From assembly GCF_001562055.1 (NCBI RefSeq), contig NZ_LLWE01000029.1, positions 87,811 to 151,810 of the forward strand: a DNA stretch of 64,000 nt, given 5' to 3'. The notes beneath the pieces are model-generated. The model saw only the letters and a program-made list of their open reading frames with translations. It did not search any database and had not been told where the DNA came from. A program made the position numbers and the translations under genes. Position 1 is the stretch's first letter; the number at the start of each line of letters is the position of its first letter. Of this stretch, positions 8,844 through 18,000 are shown piece after piece. Source of the stretch: Polycladidibacter stylochi (GTDB taxonomy: Bacteria > Pseudomonadota > Alphaproteobacteria > Rhizobiales > Stappiaceae).

Positions 8844-9677
8844 ATGACGCAAATACAATTCAAAGATTTTTTGTATGCTGAGTTGGATTGGTTCAAGGCA
8901 CGGGGCCGGTGTATTTCTTTTTGGTGGCGTGATGATGATTGTATCCGTGTGACTACAGCGTTGCGCAGGCTGCTTCATATCCAAGAGAGGCATTCCACGC
9001 CTCTGGCGCTTGCTGTTGTTCCATATGCATTTCATCAAGAGACTATAGAACAACAAAGCAAGCTGATTGATTGTTTGCGCCAGCACAAGGGCGTTAACGT
9101 ATTTGGGCATGGCTTTTCTCATCGCCCTACAGTGATGGAGCAAACTAGCCTTACTCAAATCAACCGATTGGGCCGTGTTGTGGAGCCAGTTAAGGCTGAA
9201 TTTGGCAGCCTATGCGAATTGGCAACAGGTTTGCAGATGATCGCTCAGGGCTTTGAAATAATGCGCGGTAGCTTCAACGGGCTTTTTATGCCTGTTTTCG
9301 TACCACCTTGGAATCGACTGGATCCCAAGTTTTGGCGTTCAATGTCAAAGTGTGGCTACAAAGCTCTAAGCAGTTATGCGTTTACAAAAAAATTCAGCCC
9401 AGAGCAGGTACAAACTCACTTAGACATCATTCATTGGAGAGGGGACAAAGAGTTCTGTGGTTACGATGCGCTCATACACCAACTGGGTTTGCAGTTTGCG
9501 CGGCGGCGCGCTGGTAGCGATGAACCGATTGGCATCCTCTCACACCACTTGGTGCAAGATGATCGCGGTTTTGAGTTTCTAGACTTTTTTATTGAGTGCT
9601 GTCACCACCACTGTGCTGCTAATTTTCCGCAGCTAGATGTTCTGTTTCAGCTTAACCCCACTGCCCCTGCTAATTAG
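8844..9677 (+). CDS. Polysaccharide deacetylase family protein (NodB-like fold)
   Basis: 277 residues, last of the plus-strand glycan genes. SFWWRDDDC (25-33) supplies the catalytic/metal Asp cluster and FGHGFSHRP (87-95) the metal-binding His pair of carbohydrate esterase family 4-type enzymes. FVPPWNRLD near residue 152 matches the conserved arginine/tryptophan motif, and GILSHH near residue 230 the late His. There is no signal peptide, so it may act in the cytoplasm on a lipid-linked or nucleotide-linked sugar. Likely reaction: removal of acetyl from an N-acetylhexosamine; substrate not determined. Its stop overlaps that of the convergent permease gene by four bases. Confidence 0.85.
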   Translation: MTQIQFKDFLYAELDWFKARGRCISFWWRDDDCIRVTTALRRLLHIQERHSTPLALAVVPYAFHQETIEQQSKLIDCLRQHKGVNVFGHGFSHRPTVMEQTSLTQINRLGRVVEPVKAEFGSLCELATGLQMIAQGFEIMRGSFNGLFMPVFVPPWNRLDPKFWRSMSKCGYKALSSYAFTKKFSPEQVQTHLDIIHWRGDKEFCGYDALIHQLGLQFARRRAGSDEPIGILSHHLVQDDRGFEFLDFFIECCHHHCAANFPQLDVLFQLNPTAPAN

Positions 9678-10873
9678 TGGTGGTACGGGTCTGCCGCATC
9701 ACGTAAGCCATCTCCCAAAAAGTTAAAGGCCAGAACTACGATTATGACAACCAGCATGGGTGCCATGAGCCAAGGATAAAGTACAACAACTGAAATGCTC
9801 TGGGCCTCATTGAGCAGCACCCCCCACGAGACCGCAGGGCGGCGCAGGCCAAGGTCTAAAAACGAAAGTGCCGTTTCTCCAAGGATCATAGCGGGGATCG
9901 ACAGTGTAGCCGACGCGATTAAGTGACTTGTGAAACCGGGGAGTAGATGACGAAAGATAATTCGGCTTGGAGACGCCCCCATATAGAGCGCCGCTTTGGC
10001 GTAATCCTCTTGCTTTAACGCCATTATTTTAGCCCTCACAGCTCTGGCAAGTCCTGGCCAATCCAGCAAGCCCAGTATGACCGTTAGGCCCAAATAGACA
10101 GCAATTGGAGACCATGTAACCGGCATGGCAGCTGAAAGCGCCATCCACAATGGAAGCTCGGGCAATGAGCGTAGTATTTCGATGAGCCTTTGGATTGCAC
10201 CATCAACCAGCCCTCCCAAGTAACCGGCCAATCCGCCCAGTACAACGCCCAGCACCATTGATATGGCCACCCCGACCAAACCCAACGTTAATGAAAGTCT
10301 GGCTCCGTGGATCAGGCCGGATAATAAATCCCGCCCTAGTCTGTCTGTTCCCAAAGGATAAAAAACACCATTCTCTGGTGGGCAAACGAGATGAAAGTCG
10401 AGTTTGAAAGTACCTAAATATTTATAGGGTTCGCCCCTACAAAAAAAGCGTAGATGCATGGGTTTTTGGGTTTCAATCTCGTAGTCCCAGCGCATAAACT
10501 CAAGATTAACAGATGCTTTCATCGGGTACACGAAAGGCCCTTGCCACTTACCTTCATGGAAAAGGTGTATAGATTGCGGCGGCGCATATAAGTAATCAGA
10601 GTTGCGTGTATTTGCAGAGTATGGGGCAATTTGCTCAGCAAAGGGTACGCATAAGTAGAATAATAAAAGCGTGTATAGTGCAAATACTGCAAGCCGATGC
10701 TTTTTAAAACGATAGTACACAAGCTTCCAACGGGAGGCGCTTGCCAACGCCACTTGCTCTCGCGCTAACGAGGTCTTCGCTTGAGGTTGATAGGGATGCT
10801 TGGAGAGATAGTAGTCATCCTCGTTTTCATGGGGGCTGCTATTAGGCCTTTCATTATTTGGGGGAGACACCAT
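9674..10873 (-). CDS. Peptide/oligo-type ABC transporter permease (OppC/DppC class)
   Basis: 399 residues from ATG 10873, chosen because GGGAGGA stands seven bases upstream; a longer frame to 10987 overlaps the preceding gene by over 130 bases. An approximately 50-residue hydrophilic N-terminus precedes the first membrane helix. A periplasmic loop with CRGEPYKYLG and the LGTDRLGRDLLSG motif follows, then about five more helices. The cytoplasmic EAA loop is YAKAALYMGASPSRIIF. The long loop distinguishes it from E. coli OppC and YejE and matches a subfamily common in rhizobia. It overlaps the upstream permease by 20 bases. Confidence 0.93.
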   Translation of the reverse strand: MVSPPNNERPNSSPHENEDDYYLSKHPYQPQAKTSLAREQVALASASRWKLVYYRFKKHRLAVFALYTLLLFYLCVPFAEQIAPYSANTRNSDYLYAPPQSIHLFHEGKWQGPFVYPMKASVNLEFMRWDYEIETQKPMHLRFFCRGEPYKYLGTFKLDFHLVCPPENGVFYPLGTDRLGRDLLSGLIHGARLSLTLGLVGVAISMVLGVVLGGLAGYLGGLVDGAIQRLIEILRSLPELPLWMALSAAMPVTWSPIAVYLGLTVILGLLDWPGLARAVRAKIMALKQEDYAKAALYMGASPSRIIFRHLLPGFTSHLIASATLSIPAMILGETALSFLDLGLRRPAVSWGVLLNEAQSISVVVLYPWLMAPMLVVIIVVLAFNFLGDGLRDAADPYHH

Positions 10874-11936
10874 TGTTATCCTCCCTATGACTTGAGAGCT
10901 GGTTGTTGGACCGTTTAAATTTAAAGCCAACTTTGCGTATTCTCGGGTCGAGCAAGCCAAGTAATAAATCGGAAATGAGCATACCAATCAATGTCAGCGA
11001 CGAAATGAACATTAAAATGAATGCTGACAAAAACTGATCCTGCGACTTTAATGCGCTAAGTAATACGGGCCCGACCGTTGGCAGGTTCAGCACCACGGAA
11101 ACAATAACCGAACCTGAAACCATTGAAGGAATTAAATTACCTATATCTGCAATGAACGGATTAACTGCGACCCTTAAGGGGTATTTTATTAATAGCGCAG
11201 TTTCGCCCATGCCTTTTGCTCTAGCAGTGATGACATAGTGGCGGCGCAACTCGCCAAGCATATTGGCTCTTAAACGACGTATCATTGCCGCAGTACCTGA
11301 GGTACCAATCACGATCGTTGGAATTATCAAGTGAGAGAGAATGGAGCCCACCTTCTCCAAGGATAGAGGTGCTCCAATAAATTGCGGAGCCATCAGGCCG
11401 CCAATGGAAAGGCCAAACCAGCGGTTGGCAAAATACATCATTAATAGTGCAAGTAGAAAGTTGGGCGTGGCAAGGCCAATATACCCTAATAGAGTAAAAC
11501 CGTGATCGCCCCATGAGTATTGCCGGGCAGCAGAATAAATGCCTATGGGAAAAGCTACTGCATATATGAAAATCATACTTGAGAAATTAAGAAGTATGGT
11601 CAATGGCAGTGTACTGCCCAAAACCTCTATGACAGGCCGTTGATGTTCAAAAGACCATCCCCAATACCCCTGCAGCAAGCCATTAAAGCCACTAGGACCC
11701 GGCATAGCGCCAAGCCAAATAAGATAACGTTGCCAAAAGGGCCGGTCCAATGCAAATTCGCTGCGCAAATATAGCAGTTTTTCAATGGAAGACTGTTCAC
11801 CCGTAGAACGTAAGTAAGCAATCTGGTTGGAGATGTAATCACCCTCTGGCAATTCAATAATAATAAAAATGAGGATGCTGGCAGCAAGTAATGTGGGCAC
11901 CATGGTCAATATCCGCTTAAGCGTATAGGCCAGCAC
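10854..11936 (-). CDS. Peptide/oligo-type ABC transporter permease (OppB/DppB class)
   Basis: 360 residues, GTG start at 11936 with AAGGTAG upstream. It has an N-terminal membrane helix (about 10-28), five further helices, and the EAA loop near YVITARAKGMGETALLIKYPL, as in OppB/DppB-type permeases that pair with OppC types. The last 30 residues are polar and overlap the start of the partner permease. It forms the inner-membrane channel with the gene product of 9674-10873. A 175-base AT-rich gap separates it from the binding-protein gene, yet all four genes share strand and order. Confidence 0.93.
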   Translation of the reverse strand: MLAYTLKRILTMVPTLLAASILIFIIIELPEGDYISNQIAYLRSTGEQSSIEKLLYLRSEFALDRPFWQRYLIWLGAMPGPSGFNGLLQGYWGWSFEHQRPVIEVLGSTLPLTILLNFSSMIFIYAVAFPIGIYSAARQYSWGDHGFTLLGYIGLATPNFLLALLMMYFANRWFGLSIGGLMAPQFIGAPLSLEKVGSILSHLIIPTIVIGTSGTAAMIRRLRANMLGELRRHYVITARAKGMGETALLIKYPLRVAVNPFIADIGNLIPSMVSGSVIVSVVLNLPTVGPVLLSALKSQDQFLSAFILMFISSLTLIGMLISDLLLGLLDPRIRKVGFKFKRSNNQLSSHREDNNGVSPK

Positions 11937-12111
11937 AATTTTCTACCTTATTTACTCTGGAGCTCCAACTGTTCTTTAGAGACCATTTTTTAGTGTTGTT
12001 GTTTCGATCCCAACTTAAATATAAAAAACTATCAAACAATTATTATTGTTAGTAGACCTAGGTTCTTTGTTAGTTTTGGGTAGTTAATTCAATCTATTAC
12101 AGAATAATTGA

Positions 12112-14031
12112 TTATTGTTTTGGAAAGAAAAAAGCATCCATACGATGAATGCCAAAATGTGCACCAGGATCCCAACCATAAAAAGCATCCCCAGGAACAT
12201 TTTGGAGATCTTTGACTGCAACGGGCTGACGTACTTGAGAAATCAGACCAATGTGTATGGTGTTATTTGCATGTATTTCCAAGATATCGCGCCATATACT
12301 CTCACGTTGGCCATTCCCCTGTGTCCTTAGAAAATCTTTGTAGAGATCAATCAGCCTTTTAGCCGGAAGCCATTGCGGCAACTGGCCAGCATTACCACTG
12401 CTTTCATAATACAAGCCCCATTGCGGCCATGACAGAAAATCGCTGCGCGTTGGCGCATAATCATCGGGCAGCATGTGAGCGGTGGGAATGCCATTTTCAA
12501 AGCCCGTCCATACCGACATCATGAGCTCACCAGATAGAGCGCGTGCCCTTATAACATCGCGCTGGCTTGGTTTAACAAACACCTCGATACCAATATCTCG
12601 CCAATCTGCTGCCACCAATTCCATGGCATCAATCTGTTCCTGACGCTCACCACTTAACTCGACAATAATCCGTAGCGGGGTCCCGTCGGGCAAGTGCCGC
12701 ATGGCATTAATTCCTTGCCGTTTTAAACCAATTTCATCAAGAAGCTTATTGGCAACCTCGGGGGCATGGTTTGTCCATGCGGTTTGATAGTGCGGCATAA
12801 ATAGAGGTGATTTTGGAAGTACTGTATCGTTGGCAGGTACCGCAAGCCCAAAATACAGCACTTTATTAATGAGCTTACGATTAATAGCCAAGGACAGCGC
12901 ATGACGAAAATGTTTATTTTGAAACAGCTTTCGCAACCTTTTGTCTGCAACATTTAAATTTGGCAGAATGGATATTTGTGAACCTTTGGAGATCCTCCAA
13001 AGCTTTAAAGATAGAACACCGCGCCTTTGAGCTTGCTTTAAGAGAGAGATATCGGCGAATTTTAATCCTCGTGCCTGTAAATGTGTTTCGCCAGCTTGGG
13101 TCTTGGTCGCTACAATTTTGTTATCAACGACTGTCATAATAACACGGTCGATATAGGGGAGTTGTTTTCCCTTGCTATCAACTCGATGAAAAAACGGATT
13201 TCTGGCAAACACAATTCGCCGGGCACTTTCGCCAAACAATCTGTGCCATGGTTGTAGTGTGGGCAAATCTGCGTTTCTTGCTCCGTACATATCATCAAGG
13301 CGATTAAAAAGCGGTGCCCAACCGCGTAGTCGGCGTTGTTCTGCCCATATCGACAACTGTTTTATATCCGCATATTTAGCATGAAACTGTTTCAAGTAGT
13401 GGTAAGGACGGTAAATAAAGGGCGGGCGCGCTTTTGCCAGCTCCGGTAAAAATTGAGGATTAGGTTTATGCCACGCATAAACAAACTTTGTTTTGCTTAG
13501 AACTTTAAATCGTGGCGGTTTACCTTCCACCAATAAAAATGATGGCAATCCCCCTGGTCTTAACCTGTCATTATTGGCAATATCTTCATACCAAAAACGA
13601 AAGTCTTGACTTGTGAATGGTGCACCATCTGACCAGCGATGATTGCTTCGAAGCTCGAAAGTAAAAATGCGCCCTTCTTCCACTGAATAGCTGCGTAAAA
13701 TATCCGGCTTTAGATGCAGTTCAGGCGTATAACCCAGAAGGCGTGCATACCCCCAAGCATTCATTAGTCTGCTGTCTTTTTCACGGGTTACAAGTGTTTT
13801 CAGCGTTCCGCCGTATTCACCCTCTTGGCGATTGATTGCCTGCATATCGGTAACGTGGTGTGGCGTCGGAACCCGTTGTTGCACCGGAGGCAGCCCTGCC
13901 TTAACAGCATTGACGAAAAAAGGTGGTTCGATTAACCGAAGTTGAGGTGTTGCCAATGCCTGTGACACTCCCACAAACAGTAACCACCCCCATAAGCACA
14001 TCAATGTTGAGGCTACTCCTTTTTTACTCAT
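12112..14031 (-). CDS. Extracellular solute-binding protein, family 5
   Basis: 639 residues with a signal peptide (positive SKK, hydrophobic 8-22, likely cleavage after SQALA). The mature protein has family 5 (SBP_bac_5) features: GEYGGTLKTLVTREKD near 72-87, FTFELRSNHRWSDGAPFTSQD, a central FRHALSLAINRKLI segment and PDDYAPTRSDF. Family members bind peptides, opines, sugars or siderophore-like compounds in the periplasm. Its start overlaps the end of the ATPase gene by eight bases. The ligand is unknown; proximity to glycan genes is weak evidence for an oligosaccharide or lipopeptide. Confidence 0.93.
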   Translation of the reverse strand: MSKKGVASTLMCLWGWLLFVGVSQALATPQLRLIEPPFFVNAVKAGLPPVQQRVPTPHHVTDMQAINRQEGEYGGTLKTLVTREKDSRLMNAWGYARLLGYTPELHLKPDILRSYSVEEGRIFTFELRSNHRWSDGAPFTSQDFRFWYEDIANNDRLRPGGLPSFLLVEGKPPRFKVLSKTKFVYAWHKPNPQFLPELAKARPPFIYRPYHYLKQFHAKYADIKQLSIWAEQRRLRGWAPLFNRLDDMYGARNADLPTLQPWHRLFGESARRIVFARNPFFHRVDSKGKQLPYIDRVIMTVVDNKIVATKTQAGETHLQARGLKFADISLLKQAQRRGVLSLKLWRISKGSQISILPNLNVADKRLRKLFQNKHFRHALSLAINRKLINKVLYFGLAVPANDTVLPKSPLFMPHYQTAWTNHAPEVANKLLDEIGLKRQGINAMRHLPDGTPLRIIVELSGERQEQIDAMELVAADWRDIGIEVFVKPSQRDVIRARALSGELMMSVWTGFENGIPTAHMLPDDYAPTRSDFLSWPQWGLYYESSGNAGQLPQWLPAKRLIDLYKDFLRTQGNGQRESIWRDILEIHANNTIHIGLISQVRQPVAVKDLQNVPGDAFYGWDPGAHFGIHRMDAFFFPKQ

Positions 14032-15865
14032 GGGGTCTCACCGGCAACGAAATGTGTACGTTTTTCATATGTGCTTCGTTTAATGCAACATAGTGCCCGT
14101 TACCTAGTGGCTGCATTCTTGTTTTCTCATGGCCCATCAGCTTATAGGGTAAAGGCCACATAGACGGTGACGACACGTTCTTACCGGCCAAATGTGCAAA
14201 GTCCATTTTATGATCTGGCTCAATGGTCGGCACCGCTTGAAGAAGAGCCTTTGTGTAAGGGTGTGCCGGTTGATTGATAACGGCTGCTGTTGGTCCTACT
14301 TCTACCAATCTTCCTTGGCACATGACTGCAATACGATCTGCAAGTTGTTGGATGACAGCCAAGTCATGGCTCACAATAAGGTAAGTGAGTGCGAATTGCT
14401 TTCTTATTGTTTTTAGGAGGCAAACAATCCTTTGTTGCACTGTAACATCTAAAGCCGATGTGGGTTCATCACATATTAATACTCGTGGTTGGCAAGCCAA
14501 TGCCCTTGCAATTCCGATACGCTGCTTTTGCCCCCCCGAAAAGGCATGGGGATACCGGTTCTTACTGGATAATGGCAGGCCAATAAGATTTAACAGTTCA
14601 TCTAGCCTTTGTTGCCGCTGCTTTGGTGTGCCAATTTTATGTATTAGCAGTGGCTCACTTATTATTTCGGCGACGCTCATGTGCGGGGGCAATGACGCAT
14701 GTGGGTCTTGAAAAACCAGTTGCACGTTTTTGCGAAATTCTCGCAATTGCTCCTTTGTCAGTTCAGCCAGTACTGAGGCTGCCTTGCCATTATTTACGAT
14801 TATCTGCCCTGCTTGTACCGGGAGTGCTGCCATCAAACTATGGGCCAAAGTGGTTTTACCCGAACCTGATTCACCCACTAAACCCAAGCATTCCCCGTTA
14901 TAGAGTGTTAAATCCACATCACGTAATGCCAATTGTTTTTCGGCTTTATTATCTTCGTAACTCACCGATACATTTTTTAGCTGAAAAAAAGGCGTTCCAT
15001 GTTCTTGGCTCTCAAGGTTCAATGGCTCACTATCAAAGTGAAGCTTGGGAACTGCTGCAATCAAATTCTTCAAATAAGGATGGCGGGGTGTATATAAAAG
15101 CTTGTTAACACGGCCTGCTTCCATAAGCTTGCCCTGATAGATAACCAAAGCACGATCTGCCATATTGGCTACTATTCCAAAGTCATGCGTTATCAGAAGT
15201 AAAGACATATTCATATCATGCTGAGTTGTTTTCAGTAGTTTTAAAATTCTTGCCTGCGTCGTAACATCCAGGGCTGTTGTCGGCTCATCTGCGATTAACA
15301 GTGCAGGTTTACACAATAGTGCCATGGCGATCATAGCCCGTTGACGTAGCCCGCCAGATAGCTGGAACGTATATGTATTCAATGCCTGCTCCGGATTTGG
15401 AAAGCTAACGGCCCTTAGCATTTCAAGCGTTAATTGCCGCGCTTGTTTGCGTGAGGCATTACAGTGGATACGGGCCACCTCACCTATTTGGTCGGCTAAG
15501 GTATGCAAAGGAGATAATGAGGTCATCGGCTCTTGAAAAATCATTGAGATTGATCTTCCACGATACGCGCGCAACTCACCCGCTCTGGCTAAGTGAACCA
15601 GATCGACAGGTGCCTCTCTTGAATTTGCATAATAAAGAATTTGCCCGCTGGTGATATGTGCGTTCTTAGGTAGCAGCCCAAGAATAGCATAGCTGAGAAC
15701 CGTTTTACCTGATCCAGATTCCCCTGTAATAGCAAGACATTGCTGACGATTTAATTTAAAGGAGATATTATCGAGTACCTTATTGGCACCATAGGAACTT
15801 TCGAATTCTACGCTTAAGTTTTTAAATTCTAATAGGATTTGATCTTTTTGTAAGTGTTGCATCAC
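14024..15865 (-). CDS. Double-domain ABC transporter ATPase (peptide/oligo class)
   Basis: 613 residues with two complete nucleotide-binding domains in one chain, as in YejF or GsiA. Each has Walker A GESGSGKT (near residues 49-56 and about 334-341), a signature (LSGGLRQR and FSGGQKQR), and Walker B (LLIADEPT and LICDEPT). Both halves end with the C-terminal extension typical of oligopeptide ATPases (HPYLKNL and HPYTKALL). It therefore energises both sites of the permease pair encoded downstream. Start: GTG 15865 or the adjacent ATG 15862, with AGGTGAT upstream. It leads the minus-strand transporter operon. Confidence 0.95.
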   Translation of the reverse strand: MMQHLQKDQILLEFKNLSVEFESSYGANKVLDNISFKLNRQQCLAITGESGSGKTVLSYAILGLLPKNAHITSGQILYYANSREAPVDLVHLARAGELRAYRGRSISMIFQEPMTSLSPLHTLADQIGEVARIHCNASRKQARQLTLEMLRAVSFPNPEQALNTYTFQLSGGLRQRAMIAMALLCKPALLIADEPTTALDVTTQARILKLLKTTQHDMNMSLLLITHDFGIVANMADRALVIYQGKLMEAGRVNKLLYTPRHPYLKNLIAAVPKLHFDSEPLNLESQEHGTPFFQLKNVSVSYEDNKAEKQLALRDVDLTLYNGECLGLVGESGSGKTTLAHSLMAALPVQAGQIIVNNGKAASVLAELTKEQLREFRKNVQLVFQDPHASLPPHMSVAEIISEPLLIHKIGTPKQRQQRLDELLNLIGLPLSSKNRYPHAFSGGQKQRIGIARALACQPRVLICDEPTSALDVTVQQRIVCLLKTIRKQFALTYLIVSHDLAVIQQLADRIAVMCQGRLVEVGPTAAVINQPAHPYTKALLQAVPTIEPDHKMDFAHLAGKNVSSPSMWPLPYKLMGHEKTRMQPLGNGHYVALNEAHMKNVHISLPVRPHE

Positions 15866-15969
15866 AAGATATCACCTTTAAAATCTTGATGAAGTTGTAA
15901 TGCAAAAAAGCTACCCCTTAGTTAGATGGAAAGTATCAAGCTTAGAGATTTCATGAAACACTTCTTATT

Positions 15970-17934
15970 TTACTCGCCACCGTCTTTATAGTCTTTACCC
16001 CACACTTCTACAGGAACACGGCGCCCGCGTAATTGCCTTTTCCCTACGACTTTCAAGCTATGGCAGTTTTGTGCAGCCTTCGCAGCATTTACACTTGCAA
16101 TTATAGCAACGCGTGCATCAGGGTATAACTCCTTACCCAGAACCTGTAGGCGATTGGCAACATTAACAGTATCTCCAATTACGCTGTAGTTGCTTAATGT
16201 CTGCGTTCCAATATTACCAACAATTGCCCGGCCAGTATGTATGCCAATGCGTGTTCGAATGGGCCAACTCCCATTAGCTTCAGCTTGCTCGGCAAGTTTT
16301 CTTGCAATGTTATCAGCAGCTCTCAATGCGGCTTGTGCATGGTTCTCCATTGCATTTGGTGCATTCCAGAAGGCGAGAATACCATCACCTAAATACTTAT
16401 CGAGAGTTCCCCCTTCTGCTTCCACTGCCTGGATTAGTAGCTCGAAATGATCGTTCAACAATTTTGAAAGCTCATTTACAGGTAGCTTTTCAGATAGAGA
16501 TGTAAAGTCTACTATATCGGTAAACATTACTGTTACTTCGGCTTCTTTTGCCGTTATGGCTTGCTCAAAACCAGCTTCCATGAGCTTTAAAAGCAAATTA
16601 CGTGGCACGTAGCGTGCCAACGCCCACAGCCCCTGAGCGGAAGCGTTCATGGCATTGGCCACCTGGTTCATTTCCTTGATGTTGCTGCCGGGCATTGGTT
16701 TAACTTTACCTGGCTGAAAATCGGCTAAATAACCCGCACTTTTAGCAACCTCTTGCAATGGCGTTGATATTTTTCGAGCTAAAAGCACCGCAAGTAATAC
16801 GGTTAGAAATACGACCATTAATGAAATAATTGACGTATATTTAATTGTATCATAAGTAGATAAGGCTATAGAAGCTGGCAAATAGTAACCTATAGTCCAT
16901 TTTGATAATGCAAATCCCTTAACATGAGACGAAATAACAAAAAAATCTTTTGAACCGCTACTAACTAATGAAGCAGATATATCTTTTTTGACTGGCGAAT
17001 AAATAATTTTACTATTCGGTGTCTTTATGTACTCTAGTAAAACTGGATCCCCAAAACTCTTTGCCGGTGTTAGCAGTTCTTGTGTTGGCAACGTACTATT
17101 TTGTGCAGCAACATATGCAACAACCCTGCCCTCATCATTTAGAGCAAACAATGTTGTATTGAGGCTGCTTTGTAGGCGCTTCAGGTGCTCACTCAACTTC
17201 TGCATCGAGATGACAGCAGTTAGATAACCACTTAAGCCTGCTTTTGTTTCAACCCTCACAGTTACGTTGGCAAACTGACCACCCTTCACTTCCTTTAAAG
17301 CCCCCCATGTGGGCTTTCCATTGACAGAGGGCACCGGAGCATTACGCAACCATAGTGGCAAATCATGGGGGTGTGTTTTGGCTTTGCGAGAAAAAAAGGC
17401 AAGATCATTACTATTCTGCTTCACCCCCCATATTAAACCTGTATCTTCAACAAATACCAACCGGCTTATATTGGAGGCACCCAACATACTTCCCATTAGA
17501 AGCGTCAGCATTTCCTGCCTGTCATGAGCTGTGTAGTTCTCGTTTTGAAATTGCCATCTCAAATCAGAAATAACCAATTCTGAGGGTTGTAAATGGTTGA
17601 GCATGGAATTTCGAATAGCTTCAATTGCCAATGAGCCGGTGGCCCAACCTAACACCTCAATGTTTTTAATATTCGCTTTTGAGGAGAGAAGTAAAACACT
17701 GCTGCCACTAATTGCAACCAAGAGCCCAAAGAATACCGACATAAGTACAGCAAGTGACCATTGGAATTTTTGAAAGTACTTTTTAACTGAGATCAAGGCA
17801 TTCAAACCAGCTTTATTGGTTGCCCATTTAATTCCCACCAATGATCCCCAGACTAAAAGGTTAATAACACGCTCAATGCTAACTTTTGAAAGTTGAATAC
17901 GCCAACGGCAGAACCCAAAGTTGCAATCAAGCAA
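15970..17934 (-). CDS. Membrane-bound class III adenylate/guanylate cyclase with sensor and HAMP domains
   Basis: Up to 654 residues. A membrane helix near 58-82 is followed by a roughly 260-residue periplasmic sensor region, a second helix near 350-372, a HAMP linker, and a C-terminal class III catalytic domain. Visible catalytic residues: metal Asp in FTDIVDFT and LGDG, Lys in DKYLGDG and Asp in VIGDTVNVA (pattern for ATP specificity), and the Asn/Arg pair in NVANRL. It likely makes cAMP in response to an extracellular signal. The start is uncertain: TTG 17934 gives the longest frame, and weaker TTG/GTG options lie about 90 bases further in. Downstream lies the ABC importer, 105 bases away. 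Confidence 0.93.
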   Translation of the reverse strand: MLDCNFGFCRWRIQLSKVSIERVINLLVWGSLVGIKWATNKAGLNALISVKKYFQKFQWSLAVLMSVFFGLLVAISGSSVLLLSSKANIKNIEVLGWATGSLAIEAIRNSMLNHLQPSELVISDLRWQFQNENYTAHDRQEMLTLLMGSMLGASNISRLVFVEDTGLIWGVKQNSNDLAFFSRKAKTHPHDLPLWLRNAPVPSVNGKPTWGALKEVKGGQFANVTVRVETKAGLSGYLTAVISMQKLSEHLKRLQSSLNTTLFALNDEGRVVAYVAAQNSTLPTQELLTPAKSFGDPVLLEYIKTPNSKIIYSPVKKDISASLVSSGSKDFFVISSHVKGFALSKWTIGYYLPASIALSTYDTIKYTSIISLMVVFLTVLLAVLLARKISTPLQEVAKSAGYLADFQPGKVKPMPGSNIKEMNQVANAMNASAQGLWALARYVPRNLLLKLMEAGFEQAITAKEAEVTVMFTDIVDFTSLSEKLPVNELSKLLNDHFELLIQAVEAEGGTLDKYLGDGILAFWNAPNAMENHAQAALRAADNIARKLAEQAEANGSWPIRTRIGIHTGRAIVGNIGTQTLSNYSVIGDTVNVANRLQVLGKELYPDARVAIIASVNAAKAAQNCHSLKVVGKRQLRGRRVPVEVWGKDYKDGGE

Positions 17935-18000
17935 TCAATATTCCGATTGAGTAGTTCCATTTTGGAAGATATCAGCAGAATATTCTATATGCATGTATTC

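Noticed and set aside
9674..15865. Naming the importer yejABEF
   Set aside because: Permease loop sequence and gene order differ from Yej, so only the Opp/Dpp class is supported.
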